From positions 1-64,000 of the forward strand of contig CACMTZ010000001.1 in the NCBI GenBank assembly GCA_902616725.1: 64,000 bases of DNA, written 5' to 3'. Positions 57,212 to 64,000 of this stretch are shown here, piece after piece (position 1 is the stretch's first letter; every line of letters starts with the position of its first letter). The translations under genes were made by a program, and so were the position numbers. The notes under the pieces are model-generated. The model did not search any database. It was not told where the DNA came from and worked only from the letters and a program-made list of their open reading frames with translations. Origin of the DNA: an uncultured Pelagibacteraceae bacterium (lineage in GTDB: Bacteria; Pseudomonadota; Alphaproteobacteria; Pelagibacterales; Pelagibacteraceae).

Positions 57212-57742
57212 TTATACTTTTTCTGATATTCGAATTGCAATTTTTGAACCTGTTTTTATTATTTTATCCATAATTGAATAAATGCCTTTTTTGGTAGCTC
57301 CTTTTTCATAAGCAATATCTTTATGATGAAGCTCATCTTCTCTGAATTTTATAATTTTCTTTTTTAGATTTTTTTCTTCTGGACCAAGTTGATTTATTTG
57401 GTCTTGGTAATGTTTATCTATTACTTCTTCAACAGAGGCAGTACATAGCATAGCTGCTTTTTTCCCAAGAATAGTAGACCCAAAACCTAAACCTACACCT
57501 AGCAGATCCCACAATGGCAAAAATTTTGTTGGCTCAATATTTCTTTTTTTTATTTCGTTTTCAAAAAATTGACAATGTTCAACTTCATGTTCTTTCATAT
57601 CCTCAATTGTTTTTTTTAAATTGTCATTTTTAACAATTGTATTTAAAGCTAATAACTGACCTTCATAAATTTTGACAGCACCCCTCTCGCCTGCATGGTC
57701 AACTCTAATAAATTCTTCAACTCTTCTGTCAGTTTTTTTCAT
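57212..57742 (-). CDS. coq7: Demethoxyubiquinone hydroxylase (Coq7)
   Basis: 176 aa di-iron protein. The E-x-x-H ligands are readable: RVDHAGERGAVKIYEGQL, MKEHEVEHCQFFENEI and DELHHKD. It hydroxylates demethoxyubiquinone in ubiquinone synthesis, alongside ubiE and ubiB in this window. It overlaps dsbB by 14 bases. Confidence 0.95.
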   Translation of the reverse strand: MKKTDRRVEEFIRVDHAGERGAVKIYEGQLLALNTIVKNDNLKKTIEDMKEHEVEHCQFFENEIKKRNIEPTKFLPLWDLLGVGLGFGSTILGKKAAMLCTASVEEVIDKHYQDQINQLGPEEKNLKKKIIKFREDELHHKDIAYEKGATKKGIYSIMDKIIKTGSKIAIRISEKV

Positions 57743-58211
57743 ATTTAGTAAAAATTTTTGCTAGGGTTATAATAAATAATATACTTATTACAATATTAAT
57801 AGTAGTTAGTGATAATCCTAAAATCCTAAATGTCACATCTTTACAGCTTATAGTCTTTTCACTTAGTTGGTTTAGTAATTCCTCTTTACTTACATTTTCA
57901 GAAAAGTTTTTTACACCACAAACAGTTGATTCTTGAAAAATGCCTTGTTCTATGCCGAAATGATACAATGAAATAAAAAAAGAAAAAATAAAAGTTAGTA
58001 TTAAAAGCAAAATAAAGAAATTTTCATTTTTCTTTATAATAAACATTAGAGATATCAAAATTATACTTAACCCATAAGGAATTCTCTCTATCAAACATAA
58101 ATTACATGGTTGGTGGCCCAGAACATGCTCTATAAAATAAGCAGAAATCAAAGCTATTAGACTAAACAGAAAAATTATTCTCAAGTAAATTTCAGTTTTA
58201 AGGTTAAACAT
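57729..58211 (-). CDS. dsbB: Disulfide bond formation protein DsbB
   Basis: 160 aa with four membrane helices. The quinone-proximal pair is [16 protein letters not shown], and the second periplasmic Cys pair lies at STVCGVKNF and TISCKD. DsbB reoxidises DsbA with ubiquinone. Its start overlaps the end of the yqaA reading frame by 8 bases. Confidence 0.94.
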   Translation of the reverse strand: MFNLKTEIYLRIIFLFSLIALISAYFIEHVLGHQPCNLCLIERIPYGLSIILISLMFIIKKNENFFILLLILTFIFSFFISLYHFGIEQGIFQESTVCGVKNFSENVSKEELLNQLSEKTISCKDVTFRILGLSLTTINIVISILFIITLAKIFTKYEKN

Positions 58212-58810
58212 GAGATTTAAAAATCAGATAAATTATTAAGCCAATAATAACAATTAATATTCCAATTATTGTAAACCATTTTGACCCATGCTTATCCATA
58301 TATTCATTAAATAAATCACCGAACTTATAAGAAAGGTACGATACGATGAAAAATCTTAATCCTCGGGAAATTAAACTTATCAAAACAAAGATTAAAAAGT
58401 TGAATCCTATTAGGCCGCTTGCAATTGTAAAAACTTTATATGGAAGAGGAGTAAAACCAGCTAAAAAAAAGTACTCCTAACCAAGCATAAAAACCATCAC
58501 TATTAACTAAGTTTTCTTTTATTTTTGATAACTTATCCTCATAACCATAAAAACTCATAATGTGTGCTCCAAATTCAAAAAAGAACGCACCAATTAAGTA
58601 ACCAAGCATACCACCCAAAACTGAAAAAATTGTAGTTATAAGAAAGATTTTAATAAAATCATTTTTTTTTGATATTACCATTGGAACAACCATTACATCT
58701 GGCGGAATAGGAAAAAATGAACTTTCAACAAAAGAGACTATTGCCAAATAATATTTAGAACTTTTGTGAGCTGCTAAATCTAAACATTTATTGTAAAGAC
58801 TTTTAAACAT
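58204..58810 (-). pseudogene. YqaA/DedA-family membrane protein with frameshift in a T8 run
   Basis: The first 118 or so residues (58810 down to about 58470) match YqaA-type DedA proteins: LAIVSFVESSFFPIPPDVMVVP. At the coding-strand run of eight T (58463-58470) the frame shifts and stops at 58436. If one T is removed, translation continues [19 protein letters not shown], a classical DedA block, to a stop at 58204, giving 201 aa. It may be a sequence error, a young pseudogene, or a gene rescued by polymerase slippage. The relatives are lipid-related transporters of the inner membrane. Confidence 0.85.
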
Positions 58811-58868
58811 TTTTTGGTTTTAATATAATTTTAGTTCTTATACTATTTAATAAATTATTAAATAACTA

Positions 58869-58953
58869 GGGCGAATGGCGGAACTGGTAGACGCGCACGA
58901 CTCAAAATCGTGTTTCGCAAGAAGTGAGAGTTCGATTCTCTCTTCGCCCACCA
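58869..58953 (+). tRNA. tRNA-Leu (anticodon CAA)
   Basis: 85 bases with encoded CCA. Acceptor GGGCGAA pairs with TTCGCCC; anticodon stem CACGA/TCGTG closes the loop CTCAAAA, so the anticodon is CAA at 58903-58905; a long variable arm marks class II; T-arm GAGAG-TTCGATT-CTCTC. It reads UUG. Its CCA end is only four bases before the next start codon. Confidence 0.97.
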
Positions 58954-58957
58954 AATT

Positions 58958-60655
58958 ATGGAATTGAATAAAATTAACAGTTTAGTAGAACTTTTTTTCA
59001 CGAAATATAAGGAGTTAAACTCTACTTCTAATAAACCATTTTTAAAGTGGTTAAAGGATAATAAAAAAGATTTTCTTACTTGGAAACAAGTCGAAAGAAA
59101 TATTCAAATTTTATCTGAATATTTAAGAAAAAATTTATCTAAAGGGGATAGGTGCATTTTATTATCCGAAAATCGACCTGAATGGCTTATTTCTGATATA
59201 GCCATAATGAACGCTGGTGGGGTAACAGTTCCTTTATTTACAACTTACTCTGAAAAAGATTATGAATATATCATTAATGATTGTAATCCAAAAATTTGTA
59301 TTGTCTCAAATTATACTCAATTAAAAAAAATAGATAAATTCATTTCAGATCAAATAAAAGTTTTATCAATAGAAAATATAGATAAACAAATTGATAGTAT
59401 AGAAAATATTTTTGAAAGATTTTCTAAAGAAAAAACTTTGGATCATTTAAGCTTTAACCAAAATATTGAAAGAAAAGATCTAGCTTGTATCATTTACACA
59501 TCAGGAACAACTGGTAACCCTAAAGGTGTAATGCTGAGTCATGGGGGTATTTTATCTAATTGTGAGGGTGCGCAAGAAATTTTGAATTCGCTTGTTAAAG
59601 ATAGTGAACCTATTTTTTTAACTTGGCTACCCTTATCTCATTCATATGAACATGCTGTTCAATTTGTACAAATCACATTAGGAGCAAAAATTTATTATGC
59701 TGAAAGTTTAGAAAAATTATTATCTAATATGTCAGTTGCTAAACCAACCATAATGACTGCTGTGCCTAGATTTTATCAAAATTTGTATAGCAAGATTTCG
59801 ATTAATTTCTCAAAACAAACAGGTTTCAAGAAAAAATTAATATCTTCGACGATTTTGCTTGGAATAAAAAAACTAAATAATGAGAATATGAGCTTAAAAG
59901 AAAAAATACTAAATTATTTATGTGAAAAATTAGTAAGACGAAAAATCAAAAATCAGTTTGGCGGAAATTTAAAGGCTTTTGTTTCTGGAGGGGGTGCGTT
60001 AGATCAAAAAATTGGAGAATTTTTGAATTCTATCGGACTGCCAACTTTACAAGGTTATGGCCTAACAGAAGCATCTCCAGTAGTAAGTTGTAATATACCT
60101 GAAAAAATCAAGATTGATACAGTTGGACCTCCTTTTAAAACTAATGAGGTGAAGATTGCACAGGATGGTGAAATTCTGGTCAAAGGCGAGAATGTAATGC
60201 TTGGTTACTGGAACATGAAAAAAGAAACAGGCGATATACTTAAAAATGGTTGGTTACACACAGGAGATATAGGTGAAATTACAAAAGAGGGAAATTTGAA
60301 AATTACTGACAGAAAAAAAGAAATTATTGTAAATTCTGGTGGTGATAACATTTCACCCTCAAAAATTGAAAATTTATTGTGTCTTGACGACAAAATTAAA
60401 CAAAGTTTTGTTTATGGAGACAAAAAAACTTATTTAGTTGCTTTAATTGTAAGTGATAGTGAAAAAAATAAAAAAGAGATTGAATTATATATAGATGATC
60501 TAAATAAAAACTTATCTCTTGTTGAAAGAGTAAAAAAAATAAAATTAATTAATGAAGAATTTACAATTGAAAATGGAATGTTAACACCAACTTTAAAACT
60601 AAAAAGAAAAAAAATTTTAGAGAAATATAAAGAAGATTTAGAAAAACTTTATTAA
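58958..60655 (+). CDS. Long-chain acyl-CoA synthetase (AMP-dependent)
   Basis: 565 aa. AMP-binding motifs are IIYTSGTTGNPKGVMLSHGG, GYGLTEASPVVS and LHTGDIGEITKEGNLKITDR, plus the C-terminal KEIIVNSGGDNISP. It activates fatty acids with ATP and CoA, and is of the FadD/AMP-forming type. The start is the only plausible one and lies four bases after tRNA-Leu, so the mRNA leader must be tRNA sequence or nearly absent. Confidence 0.93.
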   Translation: MELNKINSLVELFFTKYKELNSTSNKPFLKWLKDNKKDFLTWKQVERNIQILSEYLRKNLSKGDRCILLSENRPEWLISDIAIMNAGGVTVPLFTTYSEKDYEYIINDCNPKICIVSNYTQLKKIDKFISDQIKVLSIENIDKQIDSIENIFERFSKEKTLDHLSFNQNIERKDLACIIYTSGTTGNPKGVMLSHGGILSNCEGAQEILNSLVKDSEPIFLTWLPLSHSYEHAVQFVQITLGAKIYYAESLEKLLSNMSVAKPTIMTAVPRFYQNLYSKISINFSKQTGFKKKLISSTILLGIKKLNNENMSLKEKILNYLCEKLVRRKIKNQFGGNLKAFVSGGGALDQKIGEFLNSIGLPTLQGYGLTEASPVVSCNIPEKIKIDTVGPPFKTNEVKIAQDGEILVKGENVMLGYWNMKKETGDILKNGWLHTGDIGEITKEGNLKITDRKKEIIVNSGGDNISPSKIENLLCLDDKIKQSFVYGDKKTYLVALIVSDSEKNKKEIELYIDDLNKNLSLVERVKKIKLINEEFTIENGMLTPTLKLKRKKILEKYKEDLEKLY

Positions 60656-60776
60656 TTTTTTTAAAAAAATTTGATTATTAAGCGCATAAACACTAACTTT
60701 TTTACAATTTAAATTTTTTTAAAAAAAAATTTTTATTTTAATTTTCATTTTAAAAGTTTTCTTTAAAATTTAAGAT

Positions 60777-60805
60777 TTGACATAAGGCACATAAAAAAAT
60801 AAAAA
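60777..60805 (+). promoter_or_regulatory. Candidate promoter of the 25-aa basic peptide gene
   Basis: TTGACA (60777-60782) is perfect; a -10 like TAAAAA lies 17 bases on (60800-60805). The rest of 60656-60776 is nearly pure A+T with A/T palindromes and no gene. Confidence 0.55.
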
Positions 60806-60814
60806 TAGATTAAT

Positions 60815-60834
60815 AGCGAATCAATTGATTCGTT
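60815..60834 (+). promoter_or_regulatory. Palindrome / leader hairpin before the 25-aa peptide gene
   Basis: CGAATCAATTGATTCG (60817-60832) is a perfect 16-base palindrome with further pairing on each side. It lies in the presumed 5' leader, 25 bases before the ATG and just before the GGGAG ribosome-binding site. It could be an RNA hairpin or a protein-binding operator. Confidence 0.6.
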
Positions 60835-60857
60835 TAACTTAAAAAAGGGAGCTAAAG

Positions 60858-60935
60858 ATGCCTAAGAGAAGAAAAAAAGCAAAGAAGGCTAAGAAAAAAG
60901 CTAAGAAAAAAGCTAAAAAAAGAAGAAGAAGATAA
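60858..60935 (+). CDS. 25-aa Lys/Arg/Ala polycationic peptide
   Basis: The frame is M-P-K-R-R followed by repeats of K-K-A and K-K-K-A and a final K-K-R-R-R-R, that is 20 basic residues of 25. It has a GGGAG Shine-Dalgarno at the correct distance, an upstream TTGACA element, a palindromic leader and a strong terminator behind, so it looks like a real, well-expressed gene. The composition resembles histone-H1-like tails (AlgP type), so binding to DNA or RNA is the likely activity; no family is recognised with certainty. Confidence 0.7.
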   Translation: MPKRRKKAKKAKKKAKKKAKKRRRR

Positions 60936-60954
60936 TTACTTAGTATTCTTTATT

Positions 60955-60998
60955 AAAAACGCTTCTCATAACGATTTACGTGTGAGAGGCGTTTTTTT
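60955..60998. terminator. Bidirectional intrinsic terminator (basic peptide / carD)
   Basis: An 11-bp stem, AACGCTTCTCA (60958-60968) with TGAGAGGCGTT (60983-60993), including one G-T pair; ACG/CGT may pair inside the loop. A T run of eight or more follows on the plus strand and a T5 run on the minus strand, so it also serves the convergent carD. Confidence 0.9.
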
Positions 60999-61871
60999 TT
61001 ATTCCTCTATATCTTCTTCATTTTCTGAAACAGCCTCTTCTTCAGGTAAATCTGATGAAGCTTGCTTTATTGGTGCTGCTTTTGGTTTTGGTTGAGTATT
61101 TAAGTTTCTTTTTAAAGCTTTATCTAATTTTTTTTGAGTATCCTCTAATGACAGATTTAGAATTATTTGAAATTCTGAAAGAATTCTTTCATATGCTTTT
61201 TCAAACAATTGTCTTTCACTATAAGATTGGTCAACCATCAAATCATCCCCCTTATTAAGGTCTCTTACTACTTCAGCTAGCTCATAAATTTTACCTGATG
61301 AAATCTTTGCCTCATATTCCTGTGCTCGCCTACTCCACATAGATCTTTTTATTTTAGGCTTACTTTTTAATATTGAGATGCATTTATTTACCTGATTGAT
61401 AGTAGCTAATGGTCTTAAGTGTAATTGTTTATTAACAGGCACCATTCCATTTGCTTTATCTTTTTCAAATTTTATAACGTAAGTTTCAACGTCTATTCCT
61501 CCAATATTTATTTTTTTAAATTCAGTAATTTGCCCAACACCATGTTTTGGGTATACGACGTAATCTTTGATTTTATATTCTCTTTTTTCTGTTTCTTGTT
61601 TTTTTACTTTTTTAATTTCTGGTTTAGCCTCATTATTTTTTGTGATTCTTAAACCATCACTTTTCTGTTCTGTAGTTTTGACTTCAGATTTTATAGATTT
61701 TTTTAAAGGTATTTTTTTAGTCTTAATTAATTTTTTTGGTAATTTATTAATCTTCTTTTTTACTTTTTTTAATTTAACAATCTTTTTGGTTTTTGCTTTT
61801 TTTTTCGATTTAGTAGCTTTACTTTTTTTAAAGGTTTTCTTTAAAATACTTTTCAAACTTATTTTGCTCAT
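60999..61871 (-). CDS. carD: CarD-family transcription factor with Lys-rich N-terminal extension
   Basis: 290 aa. Residues about 1-95 are Lys-rich low complexity (repeated K-K-A/K-S-K-K motifs). The CarD/CdnL domain follows: [16 protein letters not shown] (RNA-polymerase-binding Tudor-like part), then the DNA-binding helical part with [20 protein letters not shown] and [20 protein letters not shown] Glu/Asp-rich tail ends it. CarD stabilises RNA polymerase open complexes. The extension is much longer than in typical alphaproteobacterial CarD (about 170 aa). The start overlaps fdxA by 44 bases. Confidence 0.93.
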   Translation of the reverse strand: MSKISLKSILKKTFKKSKATKSKKKAKTKKIVKLKKVKKKINKLPKKLIKTKKIPLKKSIKSEVKTTEQKSDGLRITKNNEAKPEIKKVKKQETEKREYKIKDYVVYPKHGVGQITEFKKINIGGIDVETYVIKFEKDKANGMVPVNKQLHLRPLATINQVNKCISILKSKPKIKRSMWSRRAQEYEAKISSGKIYELAEVVRDLNKGDDLMVDQSYSERQLFEKAYERILSEFQIILNLSLEDTQKKLDKALKRNLNTQPKPKAAPIKQASSDLPEEEAVSENEEDIEE

Positions 61872-62154
61872 CTTTATATTTTTCGTGATCCGATGGAGGA
61901 TCTTTCTTAACTGTTATATTTGGCCAGATTTCGGAATATTGTTTATTGATCTCTAGCCATTTTTCAGACCCTGGCTCTGTATCAGCTTTTATTGCATCAA
62001 CAGGACACTCAGGCTCACAAACGCCACAATCTATACACTCATCAGGTTTAATTACAAGCATATTTTTTCCCTCATAGAAACAATCTACAGGGCAAACTTC
62101 AACACAATCCATTAACTTACATTTAATGCATTTGTCATTAACTATATATGTCAT
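61828..62154 (-). CDS. fdxA: Ferredoxin FdxA (3Fe-4S/4Fe-4S)
   Basis: 108 aa. Two cluster motifs: [18 protein letters not shown] and [15 protein letters not shown], with the Cys pattern of seven-iron ferredoxins; the [15 protein letters not shown] tail is typical. An electron carrier. Placed upstream of carD, the usual alphaproteobacterial arrangement. Confidence 0.96.
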   Translation of the reverse strand: MTYIVNDKCIKCKLMDCVEVCPVDCFYEGKNMLVIKPDECIDCGVCEPECPVDAIKADTEPGSEKWLEINKQYSEIWPNITVKKDPPSDHEKYKDEQNKFEKYFKENL

Positions 62155-62567
62155 TATTGATTTTCTTTTTTAATTTTTTCTTTGATATCTCCCATGATCT
62201 TATTGTCAATATACAATAAGCCTGCAAGTCGTCTCATCAAATTAGTTTCATACATATCTGCTTCTTTATTTGAGTAAATTATTCTCCAAAGGGTTTCTAT
62301 AATTTCAATTTTTTTTTTATCATCCATATTTTTAACTTCCCTTGTAAAATCCAAAATTTGGTTAGAGTTTTCTTCTATTTTTTTACCTTCTTTTAAAATA
62401 TTTTCTAAATTATCTTGGTTTGCACCTATTTTCAAAAGTGCCTTACTTATTATAATCTCTTCTTCTTTTGAGAAGTTCTCATCAATTTTTGCGGCATGTA
62501 TCAATAATGCCGCAACTCTTGCTAAATCACTAGTTTTAGTATCTCCTTTTTTTTCTTTAAAAAACAT
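62154..62567 (-). CDS. TerB-family protein (COG4103-like)
   Basis: 137 aa, all-helical. [19 protein letters not shown] and [18 protein letters not shown] carry the paired acidic motifs of TerB-like metal-binding domains. The family is named after tellurite resistance but its role outside ter clusters is unknown; no ter genes are nearby. Its end meets the fdxA start with one shared base. Confidence 0.85.
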   Translation of the reverse strand: MFFKEKKGDTKTSDLARVAALLIHAAKIDENFSKEEEIIISKALLKIGANQDNLENILKEGKKIEENSNQILDFTREVKNMDDKKKIEIIETLWRIIYSNKEADMYETNLMRRLAGLLYIDNKIMGDIKEKIKKENQ

Positions 62568-62570
62568 TAC

Positions 62571-64000
62571 TTACTGGTTTAAATTTAAATTTTTTAACAC
62601 TTTAAAAGGACTTTCTTTAATGAATTTTTTACTTACTTTTTTTGAGCTTTTTCTTGGATTGTATTTAAAAAATATTTCATTATTTTTTTCAAAAACTTTA
62701 TAACCCATAATTTTTAAAAGCTTTTTAAAGTTGTCCTTATTACATCCAAGTAAATTCAACATTTCAGGAATTAACTTAATTTCATTCTTTTCTGTGTTTG
62801 AATTAATAATTTGAACAAATAATCTCTCTAAAATATCAATTCTTACGTAAAAATTGTCAAATTTCTCAAATCCACAGAGTAACATAAAATTTCTGTTTTT
62901 AATTTTGTCGTTTTCTAAAAAATTTAAGCCAAACACAGGAGGTTTTAAATTAAAATATTTTTGATGATAATTTTTCCAAAGTAAAGTTCTTAAGGACACA
63001 GCCTCTGGTTTGATTAATTTGTGTAAAAATACATGATATCTTCCAAATTTTACTCCTTGATCTCTCAAAAATTTCCTCTCATTTTGTCCTAATATTTTTA
63101 GATAATCTGTAACTTGATTTCTTTGAAGGACTCCATTGTTCTCATACAATTGATATGCAAGCGCTTTAATTGATGAATTTTTTTCCTTAAGGTTTCTCAA
63201 ATCAATTAAACTGCTCAAAACATTTTGTATTTTATTTTTTAGCCATTTCACTAAATAATTATTTAATTTTTTTAATTGATCTGTTTCCAGAATATCATCA
63301 ACTATAAGAACAATATTTGGATTTAAATAATCTCTACCTGGTTGCAATTTTGCTATTGGAGACTTTCTCCAATAAATTTTAAAATCCTCGTTTAGTTCTA
63401 TTAAACCTGTCTCGGTTATTGTATCTATTCTTTTTTTAAGTTCTGGACCAACTGTCTGTCTTGCTGCTTTTTTGAGAGATTTGATATCTGTCTCTAAAGC
63501 ACCCTTTTTTAAATCTAGTTCTAATTTAAGTCCATTTATCTTTCCAATAAATTGATCATCAATCATTACTTTGTTATTTTCTAAGATTTTAGTATCAAAT
63601 TCCATATCTTGCTTTAAGCCTCTTGCTAGGACACTTGCCCTTTTGTCAATAAAAGTTTTTGTAAGCTCCTCATGTAATCTATCTGATAACTTATCCTCTA
63701 AGTGTTTTGTTTTTTCTATCCAATAGTTTTGATTTTCTATCCAATTATTTTTATTTGAAACATATGACCAAGTTCTTACATTTGCAATTCTATTTGATAA
63801 AGAATCTACATTTCCATCTAATTTATCAAGTTTGACGAGTTGAAGTCGCATATAATCATCTGTAATTTGACTTTTTTCACTTGTTAAATATTTAAACACA
63901 TTTTCAATCACTTCATAGTGATTGCCATAGGTTTTTTTAACAAAATCTGGTATTTGGCAACATTCCCATAAAAGACTTAATCTATCTTTATCAAATTTAA
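62571..64000 (-). CDS. Suv3-like helicase, C-terminal part, cut by window end
   Basis: The frame is open to base 64000, so the start and the ATPase motifs lie outside. Visible are the C-terminal parts: LWECCQIPDF, RTWSYVSNKNNW, RLHEELTKTFIDKRASVL and a long Lys-rich end (RKSSKKVSKKF). This matches alphaproteobacterial MgpS/Suv3-type RNA helicases, which stand before fdxA-carD in the class. A GTG at 63911 is not a real start because the frame continues upstream with conserved residues. Confidence 0.8.
   Translation of the reverse strand, partial: KFDKDRLSLLWECCQIPDFVKKTYGNHYEVIENVFKYLTSEKSQITDDYMRLQLVKLDKLDGNVDSLSNRIANVRTWSYVSNKNNWIENQNYWIEKTKHLEDKLSDRLHEELTKTFIDKRASVLARGLKQDMEFDTKILENNKVMIDDQFIGKINGLKLELDLKKGALETDIKSLKKAARQTVGPELKKRIDTITETGLIELNEDFKIYWRKSPIAKLQPGRDYLNPNIVLIVDDILETDQLKKLNNYLVKWLKNKIQNVLSSLIDLRNLKEKNSSIKALAYQLYENNGVLQRNQVTDYLKILGQNERKFLRDQGVKFGRYHVFLHKLIKPEAVSLRTLLWKNYHQKYFNLKPPVFGLNFLENDKIKNRNFMLLCGFEKFDNFYVRIDILERLFVQIINSNTEKNEIKLIPEMLNLLGCNKDNFKKLLKIMGYKVFEKNNEIFFKYNPRKSSKKVSKKFIKESPFKVLKNLNLNQ

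Noticed and set aside
58869..58953. tRNA-Leu as an integration site for a mobile element
   Set aside because: No partial tRNA repeat, integrase or foreign genes are seen next to it.
60656..60776. Terminator of the acyl-CoA synthetase gene in the A/T palindromes
   Set aside because: The dyads are entirely A and T, so no stable hairpin is expected.
62154..62567. Tellurite-resistance locus
   Set aside because: Only a lone TerB-like domain protein is present, with no other ter genes.

Overview
This window is a gene-dense, A+T-rich (roughly 30% G+C by eye) bacterial chromosome segment. The gene order is alphaproteobacterial: fur-miaB-phoH-ybeY-lnt-metK-nusA-infB-rbfA-rpsO-pnp, irr next to fabA-fabB-fabI, lysA-lptM-argH-tlpA, ubiB-ubiE-mutM-rpsT-dnaA, and fdxA-carD. 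Small genes, frequent 1-50 nt overlaps, very short intergenic spaces and the protein sequences together point to a streamlined marine alphaproteobacterium of the SAR11/Pelagibacterales type. That assignment is an inference from style and synteny; no rRNA lies in the window. There is no insertion sequence, prophage, CRISPR array or defence island.

Layout. 1-1000: 3' part of an outer-membrane porin with a strong terminator. 1034-4548: a TPR/2OG-oxygenase protein, a TenI-like protein, YggS, an L,D-transpeptidase-type protein, a winged-helix regulator and a very small ArfA-like ribosome-rescue gene. 4538-10870, mostly minus strand: adenosine kinase, nth, dapB, a 56-aa membrane protein, dnaJ, dnaK, grpE. 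10907-14126: rdgB, then the LpoA-like / rsmI / BON-lipoprotein cluster. 14123-22125: malic enzyme, murJ, trpS, a NifU-like protein, a Bax-like glucosaminidase, a polysaccharide deacetylase, a compact tsaB. 22134-34691: a long plus-strand housekeeping run from fur to pnp; rimP, ylxR and truB are missing from their usual places. 34702-38878: two FkbM methyltransferases, a decayed copy of the fabI 3' end, then fabI-fabB-fabA. 38930-42589: irr, katG, an aspartyl-hydroxylase-like protein and a DUF2061-like protein, with three near-identical Irr/PerR-type palindromes. 42586-47700, minus strand: SH3, thiF/moeB, dut, coaBC, ubiB, ubiE. 47733-51716: mutM, rpsT, a putative oriC, dnaA, dnaN. 51713-58211: plsC, lysA, lptM, argH, tlpA, HIG1, esterase, HNH, coq7, dsbB. 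58204-60655: a frameshifted yqaA, tRNA-Leu, an acyl-CoA synthetase. 60656-64000: a dedicated transcription unit for a 25-aa Lys/Arg peptide, then carD, fdxA, terB and a Suv3-like helicase cut by the window end.

How the genes work together: chaperones (grpE-dnaK-dnaJ), translation and RNA turnover (nusA-infB-rbfA-rpsO-pnp), unsaturated fatty-acid and ubiquinone synthesis (fabA/B/I; ubiB, ubiE, coq7), lysine and arginine synthesis (dapB, lysA, argH), replication start (dnaA, dnaN) and iron/peroxide control (fur, irr, katG).

The most interesting items are the small or unannotated ones: the ArfA-like 41-aa gene (4423-4548), the 25-aa polycation gene with its own promoter, leader palindrome and terminator (60777-60998), the decayed fabI copy (35473-35570), the terminator hairpin set against the nusA ribosome-binding site (28105-28131), the TTAGAAY-N-ATTATAA boxes around irr/katG, and the poly-T frameshift in yqaA.
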